Of a DNA stretch of 44,546 nt, positions 29,051 to 36,558 are shown piece by piece. The stretch is taken from NCBI GenBank assembly GCA_010692635.1, contig JAAHGL010000044.1, positions 1 through 44,546 of the forward strand. The letters are read 5' to 3'. Position 1 is the first letter of the stretch. Each line of letters starts with the position of its first letter. Under the pieces are notes generated by a model. That model worked only from the letters and a program-made list of their open reading frames with translations, did no database searches and was not told the origin of the DNA. Source of the stretch: Symploca sp. SIO2C1 (GTDB taxonomy: Bacteria > Cyanobacteriota > Cyanobacteriia > Cyanobacteriales > Coleofasciculaceae). Made by a program: the position numbers and the translations under genes.

Positions 29051-30661
29051 GTGAATGAAAAAGCTCCGTCATCTAGAGATTACTATCCGCCACGTCAACT
29101 GGTATTGTTTCCTGAGCAAGCTGAGTTCATGGTGTTAACAGATGAATTACTGCTAGATTACAAACGTTGTCGGCGTAGAGCATTCCTAGAAATTTACGGA
29201 GATATCTGTGAGCAAGAACAACCGCAAGATTTTCTGTTGAAACTCCAACAGGAGAGCTTGGCTCACAAGCAAGCAGTTCTGGAAATTACTCCTCATCAGC
29301 AAGCTAACTACCCTTTTGGAAATTGGGAAGCTGGAGCCAAGGCGACTTGGAAATTAATGCAACAGGGGACAGAGCGCATTTCTCAAGGGGTGCTACTGAC
29401 GAAGACAGTAGAGGGACTGACACTGGTAAGCTTTCCTGATTTGTTAGTTAAACAGCCTGGAAAGTCAATTTTTGGTGATTGGTTCTATGTTTCCACTACC
29501 ATTAAACTAGGCAAGCGCCCCAAGCCAGAATATAAAATTGTTGCTGCTTTTTGCACCCAACTCCTAGCAGTGGTACAAGGAGTATGGCCAACTTCAGCTG
29601 GGTTAATTTTGCGTCGCCAAAATCCTCACGCGGTAAACTTAGATATTTGGATACCGGTGATGCAAAAGCTCGTAGCCGAATGTATTGAGACACTGCAACA
29701 GCAACAAGAGCCAGAAGTATTTATCTCTCGTCAAAAATGTGGTCTTTGCCAATGGTATAACAGTTGTCACGCGATCGCTAAATCTCAAAAGCACTTGTCT
29801 CTTTTGCCTGGAGTAACCCCTCGTCGCTATCAAGAGTTGCAGTCTTTGGGGTTAACGACAGTAGAATCTATCGCCAATGCCCAAGTTACCACTTTGGAGT
29901 CGGTTCTGAGTCAGAAAATTGCAGCTGATTTGGTAGAGCAAGCTCAATCAACAGCACAGAATCGGGCAATTCTCCGTCATAATTACTACCCTACCCTTAA
30001 AAACTTTCAGGGCTCAAACAGTTCTTGGGAAGTAAGGGAAACAACTTCTTCTGGGGAGCATCTTCCTCCCAAAACCTCTCAGCCTTACATTAATCCTTTA
30101 CCTACAGCATCTGTTGAGCTTTACTTTGATATTGAAGCTGAGCCTAGTTTGAAACTCGACTATCTACTAGGTGTTTTAGTCGTGGATCGACGTACTGGTA
30201 CAGAAAAATTTTATCCTCTACTAGCGGAAAAACCAGCAAAAGAAGAGTCTATTTGGCAGCAATTTTTAGATTTGGTTTGGCTCTATCCCGATGCTCCAAT
30301 TTTCCATTTTGCTAACTATGAAGTAGAAACGATAAAACGTTTAGCTAAACTTTACCAGACTTCATCACAGCTGATTAAACCTCTACTGCCTCGATTTGTA
30401 GATATCCATCAGCAGGTGGTAAGTACTGTTGCTTTGCCGGTTGAGAGCTATTCTCTCAAAAATCTTGCCCGATGGTTAGGTTTTGAGTGGCGGGATGAGA
30501 ATATTACTGGTTCCCAATGTGTCTGTTTGTACAGCCGGTGGTTGGCAACCGGTAATCGCTCTGTTCTAGAGATTATTGAACGCTACAACGAAGATGATTG
30601 CCGTGCAACCTATCTCCTCAAGCAGTGGTTAGCGGACTTTTATCAAAAGACATTAGTATAA
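29051..30661 (+). CDS. TM0106-family RecB-like nuclease
   Basis: The 536-residue protein fits the TM0106 RecB-like putative nuclease family. The N-terminus has LLLDYKRCRRRAFLEIYGD. A Cys cluster follows in the middle (KCGLCQWYNSCHA), as in AddB/RecB-type nucleases with an Fe-S cluster. The C-terminal third has an RNase-H-like exonuclease fold: acidic DIEAEP, HFANYEVE, and SLKNLARWLGF... ERYNEDDC with a final Asp-Asp. It probably cleaves DNA in repair, but biochemical function is not established. GTG start at 29051. The TAA stop is the first triplet of a TAATTGA heptad array. Confidence 0.85.
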   Translation: MNEKAPSSRDYYPPRQLVLFPEQAEFMVLTDELLLDYKRCRRRAFLEIYGDICEQEQPQDFLLKLQQESLAHKQAVLEITPHQQANYPFGNWEAGAKATWKLMQQGTERISQGVLLTKTVEGLTLVSFPDLLVKQPGKSIFGDWFYVSTTIKLGKRPKPEYKIVAAFCTQLLAVVQGVWPTSAGLILRRQNPHAVNLDIWIPVMQKLVAECIETLQQQQEPEVFISRQKCGLCQWYNSCHAIAKSQKHLSLLPGVTPRRYQELQSLGLTTVESIANAQVTTLESVLSQKIAADLVEQAQSTAQNRAILRHNYYPTLKNFQGSNSSWEVRETTSSGEHLPPKTSQPYINPLPTASVELYFDIEAEPSLKLDYLLGVLVVDRRTGTEKFYPLLAEKPAKEESIWQQFLDLVWLYPDAPIFHFANYEVETIKRLAKLYQTSSQLIKPLLPRFVDIHQQVVSTVALPVESYSLKNLARWLGFEWRDENITGSQCVCLYSRWLATGNRSVLEIIERYNEDDCRATYLLKQWLADFYQKTLV

Positions 30662-30705
30662 TTGATAATTGATAATTGATAATTGATAATTGATAATTGA
30701 TAAAT
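30659..30705. repeat. TAATTGA heptad array
   Basis: Six or more units beginning at the TAA stop of the nuclease gene, ending 15 bp before the next start. Any ribosome binding for the downstream gene must come from AGAGGATAATTTTGAG at its edge. Confidence 0.85.
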
Positions 30706-30722
30706 AAGAGGATAATTTTGAG

Positions 30723-31442
30723 ATGATTAACCACAATGACTTGTTAAAGAAACTATTTTCTAACTTTTTTGTTGAGTTTTTGGAGCTATTTTTCCCAGAG
30801 GTAGTTACCTATTTAGAACAGGATTCTGTCTCTTTTTTAGAACAATCACTTTTGAATGAGATGAGTATTCTGGAACAAGATGCATTTCAATTAGTAGTGC
30901 AGGCAAAATTTAGAAATCAAGAGTCATTTTTTCTGATTTATTGGAATAATCAGGAGCAAGTATCAGCGAATTTTAGTCAGCAGGTATTCCATTATTTTTC
31001 TAATTTGTATAAGCAATATGGCTTACCGGTATATCCTATTGCTATCTTAGTTAATGATGAGCCTGACAGTTTACAACCGAATTTTCATCAAGTGAAATTT
31101 CATGATCAAGTTGTTTTGGAGTTTAACTATGCACTAATTCAACTCAATCACCTAAGTTGGCGTAACTTTTTGCGTCAACAAAATCCAGTAGCTAGTGCAC
31201 TAATGGCAAGAATGAATATGGCTCCAGAAGAACGCCCTAGAGTAAAATTTCGATGTTTGCATATGCTGGCTAAGTTAGCACTTGCTCCGACAAAGAAGCA
31301 GTTTCTTTTTGAGTTTATTGACACTTATTTGCCTCTAAATTCTGAAGAGAAGCAGCTGTTTGAGGCTGAAATTGATAAAATTGAACCTCTTGAGCGAGAA
31401 GCAGTCATGGACATTATCAGTAACTTTATGGAAAGTTATTAG
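30723..31442 (+). CDS. Rpn/DUF4351-like PD-(D/E)XK protein, catalytically doubtful
   Basis: This 239-residue protein resembles cyanobacterial recombination-promoting nuclease relatives of the PD-(D/E)XK fold. The first third gives the fold (FPEVVTYLEQ, LNEMSILEQD, then VVQAKFRNQESFFLIYW). The usual acidic residue in the following I-E-x-Q motif is absent (WNNQEQ), so it may have lost cleavage activity. The C-terminus (APEERPRVKFRCLHMLAKLALAPTKKQFLFEFIDTYLPL) is helical and typical of the family. AT-rich compared with the downstream metal island. ATG at 30723, 18 bp after a heptad array. It may be a mobile-element relic or a domesticated gene. Confidence 0.55.
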   Translation: MINHNDLLKKLFSNFFVEFLELFFPEVVTYLEQDSVSFLEQSLLNEMSILEQDAFQLVVQAKFRNQESFFLIYWNNQEQVSANFSQQVFHYFSNLYKQYGLPVYPIAILVNDEPDSLQPNFHQVKFHDQVVLEFNYALIQLNHLSWRNFLRQQNPVASALMARMNMAPEERPRVKFRCLHMLAKLALAPTKKQFLFEFIDTYLPLNSEEKQLFEAEIDKIEPLEREAVMDIISNFMESY

Positions 31443-31541
31443 CTCTACTATAGCGCTTCTGAATGGTCTGTGAAAATTTGAGTTGCCGATTTGCTGCTTC
31501 ACTATTGAATGCTTCAAATCTAAACGTTTCTGCATCTATCT

Positions 31542-31605
31542 ACTAAGCAGGTAGAAATTATGTTAAAACGATAATCATTATTATATCATAAGATATTTCT
31601 CATTT
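31542..31605 (+). promoter_or_regulatory. Zur-type operator in a duplicated promoter cassette
   Basis: The core CGATAATCATTATTA (31569-31583) matches TGATAATnATTATCA at 13 of 15 positions. About 64 bp around it (CTAAGCAGGTAGAAA..., TTAAAACGATAATCATTAT) is closely repeated at 39474-39537. It lies about 150 bp upstream of the flavoprotein gene. Assignment to Zur follows the consensus reported for cyanobacterial Zur; a Fur box is the alternative. Confidence 0.7.
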
Positions 31606-31733
31606 TGAGACAGATTCTCTGTGTAGCCTCAAGCCAGGCTTTTCTACTGCACCTAAATTGGGAAATTTAGGGGAAAAGTGTAAAATTTATCTTTGCTTGC
31701 TGCCTAAAGAGTTAAAACCACGAGATTGGAGTT

Positions 31734-32903
31734 ATGGCTATGCCACTCTACGAGTACTTCTGTTCCAACAACAACCAAACTGTTGAAGCTGTTATTGTCG
31801 GTGCGGGTGCGGCGGGGGTCGGTTGTGGGGTCGTTCTCAAAGATTTAGGGCTCCAGAATTTTATCATATTAGAGCGCCATGAAGTGGGAGCATCTTTTAA
31901 TCGCTGGCCTGCACAAATGCGATTTATTACCCCGTCGTTTCCCAGTCACGGCTTTGGGTTACTCGACCTGAATGCAGTAGCTCTAAATACCTCCCCAGCT
32001 CTATCTTTTCGACAAGAACACATAACTGGTAAGGAGTATGCCCTCTATTTACAAACGGTTGTCGAGCATTTTCAGCTTCCGGTAAAAACGGGCATCGAGG
32101 TTCGCGATATTGAAGCACTACCAGGAGAAAAAGGGTTTATCCTCAAAACTTCCCAAGGCGATGTCCAAAGCCGCTTTGTCATTTGGGCAGCAGGAGAATT
32201 TCAGTATCCGCGCCTTGATCCCTTTCCCGGTGCCGATTCGTGCATTCATAATACTCAGGTACGCTCCTGGGACGAGATACAGGGAGAGGAGTTTATTGTT
32301 ATTGGTGGTTATGAAAGCGGAATGGATGCCGCCACCAATTTAGTTGCCTTGGGAAAACGAGTGGGAGTAATCGATCGCGCTAAAAGTTGGGCATCCAATG
32401 ACCCCGATCCGAGCATCTCTTTGTCTCCTTACACACTACAGCGCTTAGAGTTTGTCTATGCTACAGGTCGCCTTGAACTGGTTGGTAATACTGATATTGT
32501 GGGAGTCAAGCGCGACAACAACGGTTATGCTGTCGTCGGAGCGCAAGGTAATGAGAATATCGAGTATCGCCAGTGGATGAGTCCCACGCCTCCTATTCTG
32601 TGTACGGGTTTTAAGGGCAGTCTCAGTACCATAGCCCATTTGTTTCATTGGTCTGAAGGACATGCTGTACTGAATGAATGCGATGAATCGACCCGTACTC
32701 CAGGGTTATTCGTTGTCGGACCTTCTGTGCGTCACGGGGATGTGATTTTCTGTTTTATCTATAAATTCCGGCAGCGGTTTGCGGTGGTGGCTGATGTGAT
32801 CGCACAACGTTTGGGTTTAGATCCCTCACCTTTGCAGGTTTACCGCGAACAGGGTTTATTTCTTGATGACCTTTCCTGCTGTAGCAATGACTGTGTTTGT
32901 TAA
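31734..32903 (+). CDS. CzcO-like FAD/NAD(P)-dependent flavoprotein with Cys-rich tail
   Basis: 389-residue flavoprotein monooxygenase-type oxidoreductase. FAD Rossmann motif is VGAGAAG (23-29), followed by ILERHEVGASFNRWP. A second dinucleotide motif, VIGGYESGMDAATNL (about 186-200), binds NAD(P). It belongs to the same broad group as CzcO (COG2072), which is associated with cation-diffusion facilitators. The last residues are SCCSNDCVC, five cysteines in nine, an apparent metal- or thiol-binding tail. It has an upstream Zur-like operator and ends 25 bp before the FeoB-like gene, so they probably form an operon. Substrate is unknown. A redox step coupled to metal uptake is an inference. Confidence 0.85.
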   Translation: MAMPLYEYFCSNNNQTVEAVIVGAGAAGVGCGVVLKDLGLQNFIILERHEVGASFNRWPAQMRFITPSFPSHGFGLLDLNAVALNTSPALSFRQEHITGKEYALYLQTVVEHFQLPVKTGIEVRDIEALPGEKGFILKTSQGDVQSRFVIWAAGEFQYPRLDPFPGADSCIHNTQVRSWDEIQGEEFIVIGGYESGMDAATNLVALGKRVGVIDRAKSWASNDPDPSISLSPYTLQRLEFVYATGRLELVGNTDIVGVKRDNNGYAVVGAQGNENIEYRQWMSPTPPILCTGFKGSLSTIAHLFHWSEGHAVLNECDESTRTPGLFVVGPSVRHGDVIFCFIYKFRQRFAVVADVIAQRLGLDPSPLQVYREQGLFLDDLSCCSNDCVC

Positions 32904-32928
32904 TAATTGAGTTCTTTTATAGACAGCG

Positions 32929-34623
32929 ATGAACCGAGTTACTGGACAACTCTCTACCCACACTGCCGTCGTTGCGATCGGTAAAGAAAGCGTGGGAAAA
33001 TCCCAGTTAATTGCCTCTCTCACCCAAAAGCCAGCCTATAGCTCGAATTTTCGGGGTACTACCGTGGCTTGTGAAACCTATCGCCGTTGCGATAGCGAAG
33101 CGCTGCTGCGAAGCGCAGATCGCACCTTTGTCGATACGCCTGGGATTTTGCGCCAGTCTGATAGCGTAACGACGGCCACCGTTCTGAACCGTTTGCCAGA
33201 AACGGATACCGTGCTGCTGGTGGTGCAAGCTACTCATATCGACGAGGATTTAGCGGAGTTACTCCCATTGGTTCAAGGCAAGCGGGGAGTCGTGGCTGTT
33301 ACCTTTTGGGATAAGGTACGAGCTAAAACAGAAGCAATGGAAGTAATCGAACGTCTCCGCCAGAGTTCCGGGATTAGTTTCATTCCTGTGGATGCCCGTC
33401 ATCTGAGTGCAAGCGATCGCGTCCAGATTCTCGAGGCTCTTTCATCTCCGGGAACCTTTACCCAAGAGTTTACACCAGAACGCATTGGCTGGTGGATCGA
33501 GCCATCACCAACGTTATTGGAACACCACTACTGGGGACCGGTTGCAGCAATTTTGCTGCTTTTATTGCCTGCCATCATCGCCGTTGGGACAGCCAACACC
33601 TTGGCTGGATTCCTTGAGCCCTTAGTACAAGGGTTGGTTAAGCCTTTAGTCGAACAACTCAACCAATTGCCGTCCCTATTGCGAGAAATACTTGTAGGTC
33701 GATATGGACTGGTGACGATGAGTCCATTGCTGTTCGTTTGGGCTGTTCCCACGGTTTTACTGTATGCCCTGTTTCTTGGTGCTTACAAAGCGAGTGGTTT
33801 GATTGATCGCATCACGGTGGCAATGCATCCATTAATGCTTCCCTTTGGATTAACAGGGCGAGATTTGGTGCGGGTGATTATGGGTTTTGGTTGCAATGTC
33901 CCCGCAGTAATTAACACTAGGGCTTGTTCGAGTTGTTCGCGAGGGACTTGTATTTCTGCGATCGCATTTGGTTCCGCTTGTTCCTACCAGTTCGGGGCAA
34001 CCCTCGGCGTATTTGCGGCGGCTCAACTGCCTTATCTGGTTATCCCTTATTTATTTTATCTGACAGTAACAACCTTAATTTACACCCGACTGACAGCACC
34101 CAAAAAAGCGCGATCGCCGTTAAATAAGTTGCTCGTTGAAGGGCGTAGCTTCCTGGAATTGCCCCGCCCGATCGCCATCTGGCGTGAAGCTCACAGCACC
34201 CTATCTCAATTCTTTCTCCAGGCAATCCCCATCTTCTTGGGAATTACAATTATTGCTTCCCTACTTGACTGGCTAGGCATTCTCTCTTTATTGTCCGGTG
34301 TTCTTCGCCCTGTGATGAGATTGTTTCGCCTTCCAGCTGAAGCCGCTTTACCTGTGGTGCTTGCCTCTATTCGCAAGGATGGCATTTTGCTATTCACCGA
34401 ACCGAATGTAGTGGGTGCTTTAACCCCCTCGCAGATTCTCACAGCCGTTTATCTGGCAGGTGTAATTGTGCCTTGCCTTGTCACCCTCCTAACCATTGTG
34501 CGCGAGGTGTCTTGGCGCTTTGCCCTGAAGCTTTTGACCCAGCAAGTTGTTGCAGCCGTTAGCTTTTCACTGCTTCTGGCTTGGGGCAACGCCCTATTTG
34601 AGCATTCAATTAACCGCTTCTAG
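32929..34623 (+). CDS. FeoB-like GTPase-fused membrane transporter
   Basis: The 564-residue protein has a small GTPase domain (1-175) and a FeoB-type membrane region of about eight helices (about 205-560). G1 is GKESVGKS (18-25), a TT switch I is present, and G3 is DTPG. G4, normally NxxD, reads TFWDK. The channel motif GFGCNVPAV at about 319-327 is the FeoB Gate signature, and it is followed by ACSSCSRGTC and SACSYQFG, unusually Cys-rich. Length is shorter than FeoB (about 770), lacking the spacer/extra helices. In Fe systems this transports Fe2+. Here the Zur-like operator and COG0523 neighbours suggest Zn2+ or another divalent metal. A repeat-like GCGAAGCGC insert falls before G3. Confidence 0.85.
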   Translation: MNRVTGQLSTHTAVVAIGKESVGKSQLIASLTQKPAYSSNFRGTTVACETYRRCDSEALLRSADRTFVDTPGILRQSDSVTTATVLNRLPETDTVLLVVQATHIDEDLAELLPLVQGKRGVVAVTFWDKVRAKTEAMEVIERLRQSSGISFIPVDARHLSASDRVQILEALSSPGTFTQEFTPERIGWWIEPSPTLLEHHYWGPVAAILLLLLPAIIAVGTANTLAGFLEPLVQGLVKPLVEQLNQLPSLLREILVGRYGLVTMSPLLFVWAVPTVLLYALFLGAYKASGLIDRITVAMHPLMLPFGLTGRDLVRVIMGFGCNVPAVINTRACSSCSRGTCISAIAFGSACSYQFGATLGVFAAAQLPYLVIPYLFYLTVTTLIYTRLTAPKKARSPLNKLLVEGRSFLELPRPIAIWREAHSTLSQFFLQAIPIFLGITIIASLLDWLGILSLLSGVLRPVMRLFRLPAEAALPVVLASIRKDGILLFTEPNVVGALTPSQILTAVYLAGVIVPCLVTLLTIVREVSWRFALKLLTQQVVAAVSFSLLLAWGNALFEHSINRF

Positions 34624-34653
34624 TCTCGAGGCAAAAGAAGGGGCTTGCGTTCT

Positions 34654-34836
34654 TCACACCCGCTGTATCTCCCTCCACGATTGTGAAAGCACTTTCCCCC
34701 CTGAGCAGGCTAAGGGTAAAGTGCAGCGGCGGCAGATAATCTCGAATGCAATACCAGTAGCTTCAGTCTGTCGGCTGCCACGCAGTGTTATATCAAGTTC
34801 TGTTTCTGGTTCGTAGAAGACTTTTACCTGTGCCAT
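34654..34836 (-). pseudogene. DUF2283-like fragment
   Basis: The first residues MAQVKVFYEPETEL match the start of small DUF2283-type proteins common in cyanobacteria, with a good AAGGAGAG ribosome site at about 34842-34849 (minus strand). After that, the sequence (DITLRGSRQTEA...) departs from the family. It is 60 residues long and probably broken. Confidence 0.35.
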
Positions 34837-35210
34837 ATCGACTCTCCTTCTTTGATTGCATCGGTTTGATATGCTGTACCAAATTTTTTCCAGGTGAAAC
34901 GCTCCTGGTTATAATGTTTTTTGGCAAGCCTGTAAAATTCGGCTAAGAGTAGCAGCCCAGCAAGCGAGAACGCAAGAGATCGCTGCTCTCGTAGGGTGGG
35001 CAAATTGAATATCTTCAACCATTGGACTAACAAATTACCCGTTTTTGCCCACCAAGTCTGATCGAGCCAGAAGGATTTTTAAGAATACGGAGAAGGGCAT
35101 TGTTCTCAATTCATATCGCAGCTGTTTTCAATTTTTGACAATGCCCACCTTACTACTCCTTTGGCACTGAGGACATCGAATCTCTGTGCCGAATATGGGG
35201 TAGTCCGAGA

Positions 35211-35306
35211 GGGGTGAGCGAAAAAAAGCGTGGGGAAACGAGTCAGCAGACACGGAGACGCGGAGACGCGGAGAATGAAAATCCCACACAAAATTTCGTT
35301 CACCCG
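35211..35306. mobile_element. MITE family C, copy 2, with 7-bp target duplication
   Basis: Ends GGGGTGAGCGAAA and TTTCGTTCACCCG. It is flanked by TCCGAGA at 35204-35210 and 35307-35313. Interior includes CGGAGACG units. 96 bp. Confidence 0.85.
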
Positions 35307-35491
35307 TCCGAGAGGATAGAAGTCATACAAGGTGTAATCACAAAAATTGTTCCTTAAACATCCGTGCAAGTAGACCATACCAATAATTCACCCCTCTGTC
35401 CTCCTACGGCTAAATGGGGATTACCTCCTCAACTTCAACCGCCAGGAGTCCCCCGTCATAATCTATGATTTGACGGTGGGAGGAATGGTGG

Positions 35492-36395
35492 TCAGGATAT
35501 AGCGCTGCTGAGCAATAACTTGGTAGAGCGTTTAAGTAATTTGACCTTGTTGGGAGAGAACTGTCCAATTCTTTTCCAGTTGACATCATAAATTGAGACT
35601 TTTTTTGTCTTTGCTGTTTGGGTATAACCACCGATCCAACCTCTGTATACTTGTCCTGCTTTTTGAGCTTGAACAAAATCACCAGAGCGAAAGCCAAAAG
35701 GGGTAACAGTTCCACCTTTACGTTTACGGTATTGAGTTGGATTAGTCAGATTTATCCTTAGGTAGTTTAAGCCACTGCCTAATATTGGAAGTTTCCCAGC
35801 CAAATATCGTTGCTGTTGGTGCAATTTCACCCAACCACGCCAACATGACTTTTTGACCTACCATTGCTGGGCTAAATCCTTTATCCCCACGAGTCTTGAT
35901 GTACTCATAAACAATGTGGGAAATAGGAAATATTTGACAAATCTCTTTAACTACTCTTAGCTCCAGTTGGCGATTAGCCTTGATGCCAACAGGTAGCTTT
36001 TTCTGAACCCTGTTATCAAATCGCTTGGCTCTATGGCAGCGCTGGCTATAGGGAAGCTTACGATTAATTCTACGTCCACGTCTAGCCCGTCGAAGTATCC
36101 TTCTTCCTGCCATTTTCTTAGTGATATTGGGGAATGGCAGAATTAGGTGAAGTTTGAGTAGGGTAGCTTTACTACTTTGAACTCCCACACCACTAAACAT
36201 TTTGCCAGGGTCGATGCCAATCACTACATCTTGAGTTTCATGCCCAGATGGTTCATTGATTAGTTGAATAGCAAAAATGTTCAGGTCATTTTTGTAGATT
36301 GCTGCTTTACCATCTCTCAGCCATTTTCTGGCTCTTGACGGCTTTGTGGGCATTAATGCTTTCCCTTCTGGGGAAATAACTGGTACTCGTTGCAT
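35492..36395 (-). pseudogene. isrB: IsrB-type (RuvC-only IscB relative) RNA-guided nuclease, frameshifted
   Basis: The N-terminal half (36395-35742) has the PLMP-type segment (ALMPTKPSRARKWLRDGKA), RuvC-I with Asp in IGIDPGKMFSG, an Arg-rich bridge helix (RRARRGRRINRK) and RuvC-II with Glu in IVYEYIKTRG. It then passes straight to GWETSNIRQWLKLPKDKSD, without an HNH domain, as in IsrB. The frame ends there, where RuvC-III (HxxDA) should start. A second frame (35830-35492) carries the C-terminus (GGTVTPFGFRSGDF, YRGWIGGYT, VNWKRIGQF). RuvC-III is deleted, so it should be inactive. IsrB proteins are carried by IS200/IS605-type elements. Confidence 0.82.
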
Positions 36396-36558
36396 GATTG
36401 AGATAATCCTTTACTTTGAAAGTAACTTGCTCCTTACCGCCATCAGCACAAAGATGTCCTTTCTTAAAGCGTCCTGAATCAGAGGACTTGGAGGGGTACA
36501 AACTAGGAGAATATTTGTACGTCCGTACCATATACTGACTCTGTGCGGTAGACACCTA
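36396..36558 (-). ncRNA. Putative omega RNA upstream of IsrB remnant
   Basis: The 160 bp 5' of isrB, between cysS and the nuclease start, is where IscB/IsrB omega RNAs are encoded. It reads ATGGTACGGACGTACAAATA and later CTTTAAGAAAGG, with several short inverted pairs (GTACGGACGTAC). It is open for 82 codons on the minus strand, but that reading lacks protein features. If correct, the guide would come from the flank, the 3' end of cysS. No structure was computed. Confidence 0.42.

Larger units (their letters stand above)
34624..35491. other. Intergenic region with fragments and a MITE
   Basis: 868 bp without a clear intact gene. It contains a DUF2283-like fragment (34654-34836), a MITE (35211-35306), CGGAGACG-type short tandem repeats and the sequence beyond the 3' end of the IsrB remnant. 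Confidence 0.5.

Noticed and set aside
34824-35033. Small minus-strand open frame (69 codons, TTG start)
   Set aside because: It has no ribosome site and no recognisable domain, and its end overlaps the leader of the next fragment. Too weak to call a gene.
35106-35378. Open frame of 90 codons, minus strand
   Set aside because: It spans the family C MITE and its CGGAGACG repeats. The translation is repeat-derived.
36307-36555. 82-codon minus-strand frame upstream of IsrB
   Set aside because: It lacks protein features and coincides with the place expected for an omega RNA, so it was treated as non-coding.
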